From NCBI RefSeq assembly GCF_900103735.1, contig NZ_FMXE01000008.1, positions 1 to 64,000 on the forward strand: a stretch of DNA of 64,000 bases. The letters run 5' to 3'. The stretch is from Algoriphagus alkaliphilus (GTDB taxonomy: Bacteria; Bacteroidota; Bacteroidia; Cytophagales; Cyclobacteriaceae). Under the pieces are notes generated by a model. The model searched no databases. It saw only the letters and a program-made list of their open reading frames with translations, and was not told the DNA's origin. Of the stretch, positions 42,415 to 50,127 are shown in pieces; the first letter of the stretch is position 1; every line of letters starts with the position of its first letter. Position numbers and translations under genes: made by a program.

Positions 42415-43611
42415 TCATTTTAATACGCCAAGCTCTTTGCCCACTTCTATAAAGGCGGCAATCGCCTGATCCAAATGATGCCGCTCGTGACCTGCTGAAA
42501 TCTGCACCCGGATTCGAGCCTGACCTTTGGGAACAACCGGATAATAGAAGCCAATCACATAGATCCCTTTCTCTAGCACCTTTTCCGCCATCTTCTGCGA
42601 AAGTACCGCATCGTAAAGCATCAAGGGCACAATGGCATGCTCGCCCGGCTTGATGTCAAAGCCTGCGGCAGTCATTTTAGATCGGAAGTACTTTGTATTT
42701 TCCTCCAACTTATCCCGCAACTCGGTAGTCTGCGAAAGCAAATCAAAAACCGCGATAGAAGCTCCTGTGATCGATGGTGCCAAAGTATTGGAAAATAAAT
42801 ACGGTCTGGATCGCTGACGAAGCAGCTCTACAATCTCTTTTCTGCCAGAAGTGAATCCACCTGAGGCACCGCCCAAAGCTTTCCCAAGCGTCCCGGTAAT
42901 GATGTCAATTTTACCCATCACTCCGCAATGCTCATGTACGCCACGACCTGTTTTTCCCATAAATCCTGTCGAATGACACTCGTCGGACATGACCAGCGCT
43001 TCATATTTTTCTGCCAATGCCACGATTTTGTCTAGCTGTGCAATTGTTCCATCCATGGAGAATACCCCGTCGGTCACAATGATCTTTTGCTTGGCACCGG
43101 CAGCGATGGCATCCTGCAGCTGCTTTTCCAGATCAGCCATGTTATTGTGTTCATAGCGGTAGCGCATTGCCTTGCAAAGTCGAACGCCATCGATGATGGA
43201 TGCATGATTAAGCGCATCAGAAATAATGGCATCTTCCGCACCGAAAATCGGTTCAAAAACTCCCCCATTCGCATCGAATGCCGCGGCATAAAGGATGGTG
43301 TCTTCCGTCCCCAAAAACTCAGAAATCTTCCGCTCCAATTCCTTGTGAATGTCTTGGGTTCCGCAGATAAACCGCACAGAAGACATCCCAAAACCATGGG
43401 TATCAATGGCCGCTTTTGCTGCCTCTACTACTTTTGGATGGGAAGAAAGTCCGAGGTAATTGTTTGCACAAAAGTTCAGCACTTTTTGTCCTCCAGCGAT
43501 GGTAATCTCAGCAGATTGGGGAGAAGTGATGATGCGTTCTTTTTTAAACAATCCGGCTTCTTCGATGGATTTTAACTCTTGTTCTAATTTGGGTTTAAGC
43601 TGATCGTACAT
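42415..43611 (-). CDS. kbl: glycine C-acetyltransferase (2-amino-3-ketobutyrate CoA ligase)
   Basis: 398 residues, fold-type I PLP enzyme of the alpha-oxoamine synthase family. It splits 2-amino-3-ketobutyrate with CoA into glycine and acetyl-CoA. Visible are [13 protein letters not shown] near 48, [33 protein letters not shown] near 207 (PLP-binding Asp/His) and [14 protein letters not shown] near 241 (Schiff-base Lys). It stands head-to-head with a threonine-dehydrogenase-type SDR gene (tdh), completing the threonine-to-glycine pathway. Confidence 0.95.
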   Translation of the reverse strand: MYDQLKPKLEQELKSIEEAGLFKKERIITSPQSAEITIAGGQKVLNFCANNYLGLSSHPKVVEAAKAAIDTHGFGMSSVRFICGTQDIHKELERKISEFLGTEDTILYAAAFDANGGVFEPIFGAEDAIISDALNHASIIDGVRLCKAMRYRYEHNNMADLEKQLQDAIAAGAKQKIIVTDGVFSMDGTIAQLDKIVALAEKYEALVMSDECHSTGFMGKTGRGVHEHCGVMGKIDIITGTLGKALGGASGGFTSGRKEIVELLRQRSRPYLFSNTLAPSITGASIAVFDLLSQTTELRDKLEENTKYFRSKMTAAGFDIKPGEHAIVPLMLYDAVLSQKMAEKVLEKGIYVIGFYYPVVPKGQARIRVQISAGHERHHLDQAIAAFIEVGKELGVLK

Positions 43612-43725
43612 GCGCTATTGAATTAAATTGATTTTCAGATTTTGAGATTTCCGCCGATCAAAAAACTGAGGCGGAGCGGTGATTTTTACTACTTTTGCGC
43701 TAGCAAACCCAAATATAAACAAAAA

Positions 43726-43753
43726 CCCTCAAGGCCACTTTGGGGCTTTTTTG
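43726..43753 (+). promoter_or_regulatory. possible leader hairpin before tdh
   Basis: CCCTCAAGGCCACTTTGGGG followed by CTTTTTT forms an imperfect stem with a T-run, directly before the tdh ATG at 43766. It looks like a weak terminator or attenuator in the leader. The stem contains mismatches, so the call is tentative. Confidence 0.3.
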
Positions 43754-43765
43754 GAAGATCTTCCC

Positions 43766-44716
43766 ATGGAAAAAATCCTCATCATCGGAGCTGCCGGACA
43801 GCTCGGTTCAGAACTCACCCGATCTCTTGCCTATCAGTTTGGCGGAGAGCAAGTTATCGCAACAGACCTCAGAGATTCCGCTCGTTTCGAGTTTGATTAT
43901 TGCCGGTTTGAAGTCTTGGACGCGATGAATAAGGAAGCGCTGCACGATTTGGTCAAGGAAGAAAATGTGACGCAGATCTATCATTTGGCAGCTGTACTTT
44001 CTGCCACGGGAGAGAGAAATCCCAAATTCGCCTGGCACCTGAACATGGAAAGTTTGCTTTTCGTATTAGAGCTTGCAAAAGAACTGAAACTGGATAAAAT
44101 CTATTGGCCCTCTTCCATCGCTGTCTTCGGACCCAACACTCCTAAAATCAACACCCCACAATACTGCGTCAAGGAACCCAACACAGTCTATGGCATCAGC
44201 AAGCAAGCCGGGGAAAGATGGTGCGAATACTACTTTCAAAAATACAATGTCGATGTCCGTAGCCTTCGCTACCCCGGACTGATTGGATATAAATCTCTTC
44301 CCGGCGGAGGTACCACTGACTATGCTGTGGACATTTATCACAAGGCTTTAGCGGGTGAGAAATTTACTTGCTTCCTTCGAGCCGACAGCTATCTGCCGAT
44401 GATGTATATGCCCGATGCAATCAAAGCCACGCTAGATCTAATGAATGCAACTCGTGAATCAGTAAAAATCAGATCCAGTTACAACCTGTCAGGGATGAGT
44501 TTTTCCCCGAAAGAGATCTTCGAAAGTATAAAAAAGCACATTCCCGGATTTGAGATTGAATTCAAGCCTGACTTCCGTCAAGCGATTGCAGACTCTTGGC
44601 CGAACAGCATTGATGACAGCTGTGCAAGCAAAGATTGGGGCTGGAAACCGGATTATGACTTGGACGCGATGACGGTGGATATTTTGAAAAATCTACCGAG
44701 TTATTTCAAATTTTAA
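43766..44716 (+). CDS. tdh: L-threonine 3-dehydrogenase, SDR type
   Basis: About 316 residues from ATG 43766. The frame continues upstream to 43679, but the Rossmann start EKILIIGAAGQLGSEL fits the later ATG. Conserved are YHLAAVLSATGERNP, WPSSIAVFGP (Ser), VYGISKQAGERW (YxxxK) and RYPGLIG near 180. This extended-SDR Tdh, related to UDP-galactose epimerases, oxidises threonine to 2-amino-3-ketobutyrate, the substrate of kbl. The divergent pairing with kbl strongly supports the assignment over a sugar epimerase. Confidence 0.92.
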   Translation: MEKILIIGAAGQLGSELTRSLAYQFGGEQVIATDLRDSARFEFDYCRFEVLDAMNKEALHDLVKEENVTQIYHLAAVLSATGERNPKFAWHLNMESLLFVLELAKELKLDKIYWPSSIAVFGPNTPKINTPQYCVKEPNTVYGISKQAGERWCEYYFQKYNVDVRSLRYPGLIGYKSLPGGGTTDYAVDIYHKALAGEKFTCFLRADSYLPMMYMPDAIKATLDLMNATRESVKIRSSYNLSGMSFSPKEIFESIKKHIPGFEIEFKPDFRQAIADSWPNSIDDSCASKDWGWKPDYDLDAMTVDILKNLPSYFKF

Positions 44717-44746
44717 AGGGAGTGGCTTATACATAACTCGGAAATT

Positions 44747-45154
44747 TTAATCAATCGCCACCTTTGGCGAAAATTTAAAAGGAAGTATAAGGGAGGTAGA
44801 CACTTTCTTACCATTCAGTTGGGAAGGAATCCAAGGCTCTGTATCTTTCATAGTTTGGCATACCATAGAATCAAAAGTCAATGATATACTTGGATATTGT
44901 TCACCTATTTTCAATTTTCCATTTTCTAAAACAGTAAACTCAACAAAATATTTGATTGTATCATTCAAAGTTATATTTGGATTAATAACCATAACATCTA
45001 AATATTTGTAGAAACTATCCAACCCAAAAGATGGAACCGCAACTTCGTCAACTTCTTCTAAACTATAAATTTTCAATTTATCCGAATTACTCTCACATGA
45101 AGTCGATAAAACCAAAAACAAACTAAAGAAACTCAAGATAATCAATGATTTCAT
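44747..45154 (-). CDS. stand-alone TonB C-terminal-like lipoprotein
   Basis: 135 residues with lipobox LSTSC (Cys20). The remainder resembles the TonB C-terminal domain of Bacteroidetes energy transducers: EEVDEVAVPSFGLDSFYKYL, then YFVEFTVLENGKLK, then PWIPSQLNGKKVSTSLILPFKF at the end. No transmembrane anchor or proline-rich linker is present, so it cannot act as a conventional TonB. The AT-rich composition matches the next three genes and differs from tdh. Its start lies inside the preceding gene (32-bp overlap), so they are co-transcribed. Confidence 0.7.
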   Translation of the reverse strand: MKSLIILSFFSLFLVLSTSCESNSDKLKIYSLEEVDEVAVPSFGLDSFYKYLDVMVINPNITLNDTIKYFVEFTVLENGKLKIGEQYPSISLTFDSMVCQTMKDTEPWIPSQLNGKKVSTSLILPFKFSPKVAID

Positions 45155-45584
45155 TTTCCAATCCCCCCTCTACTTTTATCTTAAATTCACAGCTCTTAAA
45201 ATAAACATACATCCAAATATAACTTGGGTCTTCTTCGATCAATTGATAATAATTTTTTAAACTATCGAGTAGGACACTACTAAATTCATTTAACTCATTA
45301 CTATAAATAATTTTAGAATCTCTAATTGACCCATTTGGAACAATCACTAGTTTAACTTTATCCTTTTTATGGAATTCTCTAATAATTGTCCTTGAAGACA
45401 CTAAGCATTCACTACATGCAATTGAGGGAAAAAATAACTTCACTGAATCCGGCATGGATTCATTAGATTTAAGGGCTTTAAAATCCGTAAATTGATTCTT
45501 TGAATATTTACAATTTCTATTATAACAAGAACTAAATAGAAGGAAAAGAAATATTATGTAAAATAAGCTTGTTTTCATTTTCAT
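45123..45584 (-). CDS. small CxxC lipoprotein, unknown function
   Basis: 153 residues. The signal ends LLFSSC (about Cys20). A SIACSECLVSSRTIIREF segment near residue 55 has a CxxC followed by a helix, and KVKLVIVPNGS follows as a beta strand. This layout is reminiscent of a thioredoxin-like fold, but the family is not recognised. It overlaps the DUF4221-like gene by 53 bp at its start and the TonB-C-like gene by 32 bp at its end. It belongs to the AT-rich island. Confidence 0.55.
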   Translation of the reverse strand: MKMKTSLFYIIFLFLLFSSCYNRNCKYSKNQFTDFKALKSNESMPDSVKLFFPSIACSECLVSSRTIIREFHKKDKVKLVIVPNGSIRDSKIIYSNELNEFSSVLLDSLKNYYQLIEEDPSYIWMYVYFKSCEFKIKVEGGLENEIIDYLEFL

Positions 45585-46698
45585 TATTCAATAAATATAC
45601 ACCAGATTTATATATAAAAATTCCATATCTGGAAAATTCCTTGGGAAGTTGATACTCTCCAATCTTCTGAAATTCTTTATTTAAAACAATTAAACTCTGC
45701 TCATTGGGAGAACCTGATTCTCTGTTCATTATCTTATCGATAGAATCATCTGAATATCTCTTATTCGCGATCAAATAATACCTCTGACGATATTGATCCT
45801 TTGAAATTGAAAAGTAATAATCATTTCCAAGTTGAAATTTGGTCCGAACTTTTCTATCCAAAGATATTTCAGGAAGTGGATTAACTTGAGAAACTATATC
45901 GCTCTTAACATAAACTTGAGATTTAAAAAATCCAGATTCAGAATCAACAGAATAAATGGAATCCTCAAATGGAAAGCTTGCAACTAAATTATTTCCGTCC
46001 AAAGAACTTATAATACTTGGTAAAATATGTTCTGGCCCTCCCCAAAAACCACCAGATTTATACTTCGTAGGATAACCTAGCAAAAGATCAAAATCACCTG
46101 AAATCAAATCCAATTTCATTAAAAGATTTTCTCCTGAATAACTGGAAAAATAGGGATCTGAATCAGGATAACAAGGGATATACAAAAATCTGTCTCTAAT
46201 TATAGCTCGGCTTTTATTGTCCATCCAGGGAATTACAGAGTTTTCATCAGATTCAATACCTTCAGAATCTTTAAGCCGAAATTTTCTTTTAACATGTCCT
46301 GAAGAATCTACTAAACTCATCTGATAGGAATATCGGTCAAAAACGAAAATAGAATCAAGATTATGAAAGAAAAAGTCACTCATTTCACCTACTCCGTTTG
46401 GACCTTCCGATTTAAAATCAAGGGTAAATGATTTTGCGGAATCAACTAAATTATAAAAAAAAATTAAATTGGGGTCATTTGGAAAAGGATTGCAAAAAAC
46501 CAAAAATTCATCATTTGAAATAGAGACCTCTTGAGAGAGCATGAAAAAATTCGAGGATAAATCGTTTAATGATATTTCTATATCATTTTCTGGGTGGAAT
46601 AGAAGATCTTTAAACTCCTTTTCAAAGTTCAATTTTTTTGAATCATCACAAGAGCACAAAAATGTTGCACTCAGCACTAGACAAGTAATTCTTAACAT
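45532..46698 (-). CDS. DUF4221-like / six-bladed beta-propeller lipoprotein
   Basis: 388 residues with lipobox ATFLCSC (Cys17). The body has repeated strand blocks ending in short acidic turns: FLVFCNPFPNDPNLIFFYNL, DSIFVFDRYSYQMSLVDSSG, RFLYIPCYPDSDPYF, ENLLMKLDLISGDF, and late LIVLNKEFQKIGEYQLP. This matches DUF4221/6-bladed-propeller lipoproteins of Bacteroidetes, which are often encoded next to small secreted peptides. Here a 56-residue exported peptide gene lies 69 bp upstream on the same strand. The ligand is unknown; the peptide is a candidate. Confidence 0.7.
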   Translation of the reverse strand: MLRITCLVLSATFLCSCDDSKKLNFEKEFKDLLFHPENDIEISLNDLSSNFFMLSQEVSISNDEFLVFCNPFPNDPNLIFFYNLVDSAKSFTLDFKSEGPNGVGEMSDFFFHNLDSIFVFDRYSYQMSLVDSSGHVKRKFRLKDSEGIESDENSVIPWMDNKSRAIIRDRFLYIPCYPDSDPYFSSYSGENLLMKLDLISGDFDLLLGYPTKYKSGGFWGGPEHILPSIISSLDGNNLVASFPFEDSIYSVDSESGFFKSQVYVKSDIVSQVNPLPEISLDRKVRTKFQLGNDYYFSISKDQYRQRYYLIANKRYSDDSIDKIMNRESGSPNEQSLIVLNKEFQKIGEYQLPKEFSRYGIFIYKSGVYLLNNENENKLILHNISFPSI

Positions 46699-46767
46699 AA
46701 ATTCAAAATAATAAATTGGTGAAAAATTCGGGCCATATCCTAAAATATACGACCCGAACTTACTTTA

Positions 46768-46938
46768 TTATTGGATAATTACGGTAGGAAGACACCCTCC
46801 ATTAGATCCTCCACATTTTGATGAAACTAATTTCCCGTTGATATATGTATCAACCCAAATTCGATATGCAAAGGAGCCGGTGGTACTGATTCCCAAAAGA
46901 ACAAGGGAAAGGGATAGTGAGATTAATCTCTTTTTCAT
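46768..46938 (-). CDS. 56-residue exported Gly/Cys peptide
   Basis: This small gene starts at ATG 46938 with AAAACAAATC just upstream and ends at TAA 46768-46770. MKKRLISLSLSLVLLG followed by ISTTGSFA is a standard signal peptide with cleavage near Ala24. The mature part is about 32 residues: YRIWVDTYINGKLVSSKC, then GGSNGGC, then LPTVIIQ, with two Cys flanking a Gly-rich loop. It recalls the small secreted peptides (such as the NVEALA group) found beside propeller lipoproteins, but the NVEALA motif is absent. It is the first gene of the AT-rich minus-strand unit. A poly-G(16) tract lies 163 bp upstream on its strand. Confidence 0.7.
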   Translation of the reverse strand: MKKRLISLSLSLVLLGISTTGSFAYRIWVDTYINGKLVSSKCGGSNGGCLPTVIIQ

Positions 46939-47100
46939 GATTTGTTTTTGGTTAAAGTGTTGAACTGATTAAATGAATGGTTGATTTTAAAAAATCAGTT
47001 TCAAACTTCCAAATCACTTAGGATCAAAAACTTGTATTCTTGGAATTGTACAATCTGAAAAACGGATTTTTTCAGAATAAACTTCTGAATTTTTAGGTTT

Positions 47101-47116
47101 CCCCCCCCCCCCCCCC
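47101..47116. repeat. 16-base poly-C (poly-G on minus strand) tract
   Basis: Sixteen consecutive C bases in the 461-bp gap 46939-47399. An 8-bp inverted repeat, TTAGTTTG (47123-47130) and CAAACTAA (47144-47151), follows at once. The rest of the gap is AT-rich, contains the palindrome TGATTTT-AA-AAAATCA at 46982-46997, and shows no other gene. Long G/C homopolymers slip readily. The position between divergent genes makes phase-variable transcription possible, and a sequencing artefact cannot be excluded. Confidence 0.95.
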
Positions 47117-47399
47117 TAAGCCTTAGTTTGTTTGGGAACTATCCAAACTAACAAAATATTCAATCTTATTTCAACTTGTTTCAATTATTTTTTATTAGAC
47201 CTAAAAAAGTACAACGAATTTTTATGTTTACCCTTGAACAGAAAACCAATGCCTGTCAAGATTTCCAAGAACCGTAAAAAAGAGGCATTCCAATAATCCT
47301 TTTTATGGATGCTATCATTTCTTTTTTGACTTGCTTTACCCATTTTTCCTTCCATTTCCTTTCGAAATTGGCTAGTTTAGCTCCGATTCATTTCGGACC

Positions 47400-50126
47400 A
47401 TGCTCACCCACCGCCTAGCCATTATTCTCAGCCTTTTGATCGGGATTACTCTGATCGGTTTTTTCTTTTTCGGGGCAGAAAAGGATGTTGATTTCAGTTC
47501 CGATATCAAACCCATCCTCAACAAGCACTGCATTTCCTGTCATGGTGGAGTGAAAAAAAGCGGGGGATTTAGCCTGTTGTTTGAAGAGGAAGCCTTCGCT
47601 CCTACCGAATCCGGACATCCGGCTATCGTCCCGGGAAGTGCCTCCTCCAGCGAACTGATCAAGCGGCTGACGCACTCCGATCCCGAACTCCGCATGCCCT
47701 ACCAGCGTGCCCAACTCAGCGAAGAAGAAATCGAACTACTCAAGGAATGGATTGATCAAGGAGCCAAATGGGGAAAACATTGGGCCTATGAGCCAGTAAA
47801 GGAACCCAAGCTTCCGACTACGACAACTACAGCAAGTCTGGGAGTAAATGAATCCAATACCCTCGCTCCAATCGATTTTTTTGTCAGGGAAAAACTCGAA
47901 GCTCAGGGCCTGATTCCTTCTCCTCAAGAAAACTCCATGCGGCTGCTTCGACGAGTGGCCTTGGATATCACCGGCTTGCCTCCTTCGGATGCATTGGTCA
48001 AAGACTTTTCCTCTGGCAAAATCAGCTATGAGCAAGCCATCGATCAATTGCTTTCCTCTGAAGCCTTTGGTGAAAAATGGGCAACCTGGTGGCTGGACCT
48101 TGCCCGCTACGCAGATACCAAAGGCTACGAGCGGGACGTTTCCCGTACCTTTTGGCCCTATCGGGACTGGGTAATCCGGGCTTTCAATACCGACAAACCC
48201 TTCGATGAGTTTACCGTGGAGCAACTGGCCGGTGATCTATTACCTAATCCCACGCAAGACCAACTTACGGCCACGGCTTTCCATCGGAATACAATGAACA
48301 ATGACGAGGGCGGAACCGAGGATGAGGAATTCCGTATCGCGGCAGTTTTGGATCGAGTCAATACTACCTATGAAGTTTGGCAAAGTACCACGATGGCTTG
48401 CGTGCAATGCCACAGCCATACCTACGATCCGATTCGGCATGAGGAATTCTATCAGTCGGCGGCCTTTTTCAACAACACCCGAGACGAAGACACCCACGAT
48501 GAGGAGCCTAGATTGCGGTTCTATGAACCTGAGCAGCAAAGCCAAATCGATGCGGTCATTACTTGGGCCAAAGAAAATGAAGGAGAAAAGGCTGCGAAAA
48601 CCCGATCTGACTTCCTAAAATTCTACGAACCAAAATATGCTGCTCACTTAGCAACTGACTTCAACAGGTCCGAACTGATCGACACCAAATGGCTGGGACT
48701 CTGGTCTGGTGGTTCGGCTGTTTACAAAAACATCGACACCCAAGGCTCGGATCAGATTCTGTTGGACTATTGGACTGGATTGAATGGCACTGAGATGACG
48801 ATCCGGAGAGACGGTCCGGCTGGCGAAATCCTAGCTTCATTTGTCATGAATAAAACTCAAGGAGAAGTGGTCAGGCAAATTCCCTTCAAACCCATTTCAG
48901 GAAAAGTCAATCTCTACATCGAAGCAGAAAATCCATCAGCCGGACCTCAGCAAAATACTTCCTCAATCGTATGGTTTGCTTTTGTGCCAAGTCTGAAAGG
49001 AAAAGACAAGTCAGGCTTTGCGCAAGCTGAAAAAAGTTGGGAAGAGCTGCTCAAATTCAAAGGCACCCGACTTCCCATTTTGATCGAAAATCCACCCTAC
49101 ATGGCCCGAAAAACAAATCTGTTTGAGCGGGGAAATTGGATGGTTTTAGGAGAAGAAGTCAAACCAAAAATCCCGGATGAACTTGGAGGCTGGAAAGAAG
49201 AATGGCCAGCCAATCGACTTGGATTTGCCTATTGGCTCACATCGCCGGAAAATCCACTTACCGCCCGCACCCTTGTGAATCGGGTTTGGGATCAGCTGTT
49301 TGGCAGAGGAATCGTCCGGACTTTGGAAGATATGGGCAGTCAATCCGATCCCCCAAGTCATCCTGAATTGCTGGATTACCTGGCTTGGAAGACGATGAAT
49401 GACTACGATTGGAGTATGAAAGCTTTGATCCGTGAGATCGTCACTTCGGCTACTTACAAGCAGTCTTCTGTTCTTTCGGCAGAGGTTTTTCAAAAAGACC
49501 CGGAAAACCAATGGTACTCCCGAGGACCAAGATTTCGCCTTGCAGCCGAGCAAGTTCGGGACCAGGCTTTGGCTGTAAGCGGACTGCTCAGCCAAAAAAT
49601 GTATGGCCCAGGAGTCAAACCCCACCAACCGGAAGGGATTTGGCAAACAGTGTATAATGGAGAATCCTGGAAAGAAAGCGAGGGAGAAGATAAATACCGA
49701 AGAGGAATTTACACCTTCCTAAAGCGGACCAGCCCCTACCCTTCCTTCATCACATTTGACGCGGCAAGCCGGGAAGTGTGTCTCAGCAAACGACTGGTGA
49801 CCAATACCCCCCTTCAGGCCTTGGTCACGCTCAATGACCCAGTTTATCTTGAAGCCGCAAAAAACTTAGGGAAAAATACCTGGGAAAAGAGCGGAGAAAA
49901 TCCTGAAAAAGCAATTTCGGCTGCCTATGAAAAACTGATCTTAAGTCCGATTTCCGAAGGGAAAAAGAAAACACTTCTTGCCTTGTTCGCTTCCGCAAAA
50001 GCAGAATTCACCAAAGATCCCAATGCTTTGAATGAATTCTATCCCGGAGCAAAACCCGAAGTAGCAGCCATATCAGTAGTAGCCAATGCCATGATGAATC
50101 TGGATGAATTTTTAACCAAGCCTTAG
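47400..50126 (+). CDS. PSCyt1/DUF1549/DUF1553 (PSD1) cytochrome-domain protein
   Basis: 908 residues. An N-terminal membrane segment (about 5-25) is followed by a haem c domain with CISCHGG near residue 44 and a distal Met region RMPYQRAQLSEEEI. The DUF1549 domain follows (FFVREKLEAQGL, RRVALDITGLPPS, WWLDLARYADTKGYE), with a second CVQCHSHTYDPI motif near 337. The C-terminal DUF1553 has ENPLTARTLVNRVWDQLFGRGIVRT and TSPYPSFITFDAASRE. The domain set is typical of Planctomycetes and sporadic in Bacteroidetes. It is likely periplasmic; the biochemical role is unknown. One base separates it from the DUF1501 gene. Confidence 0.92.
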   Translation: MLTHRLAIILSLLIGITLIGFFFFGAEKDVDFSSDIKPILNKHCISCHGGVKKSGGFSLLFEEEAFAPTESGHPAIVPGSASSSELIKRLTHSDPELRMPYQRAQLSEEEIELLKEWIDQGAKWGKHWAYEPVKEPKLPTTTTTASLGVNESNTLAPIDFFVREKLEAQGLIPSPQENSMRLLRRVALDITGLPPSDALVKDFSSGKISYEQAIDQLLSSEAFGEKWATWWLDLARYADTKGYERDVSRTFWPYRDWVIRAFNTDKPFDEFTVEQLAGDLLPNPTQDQLTATAFHRNTMNNDEGGTEDEEFRIAAVLDRVNTTYEVWQSTTMACVQCHSHTYDPIRHEEFYQSAAFFNNTRDEDTHDEEPRLRFYEPEQQSQIDAVITWAKENEGEKAAKTRSDFLKFYEPKYAAHLATDFNRSELIDTKWLGLWSGGSAVYKNIDTQGSDQILLDYWTGLNGTEMTIRRDGPAGEILASFVMNKTQGEVVRQIPFKPISGKVNLYIEAENPSAGPQQNTSSIVWFAFVPSLKGKDKSGFAQAEKSWEELLKFKGTRLPILIENPPYMARKTNLFERGNWMVLGEEVKPKIPDELGGWKEEWPANRLGFAYWLTSPENPLTARTLVNRVWDQLFGRGIVRTLEDMGSQSDPPSHPELLDYLAWKTMNDYDWSMKALIREIVTSATYKQSSVLSAEVFQKDPENQWYSRGPRFRLAAEQVRDQALAVSGLLSQKMYGPGVKPHQPEGIWQTVYNGESWKESEGEDKYRRGIYTFLKRTSPYPSFITFDAASREVCLSKRLVTNTPLQALVTLNDPVYLEAAKNLGKNTWEKSGENPEKAISAAYEKLILSPISEGKKKTLLALFASAKAEFTKDPNALNEFYPGAKPEVAAISVVANAMMNLDEFLTKP

Positions 50127-50127
50127 G

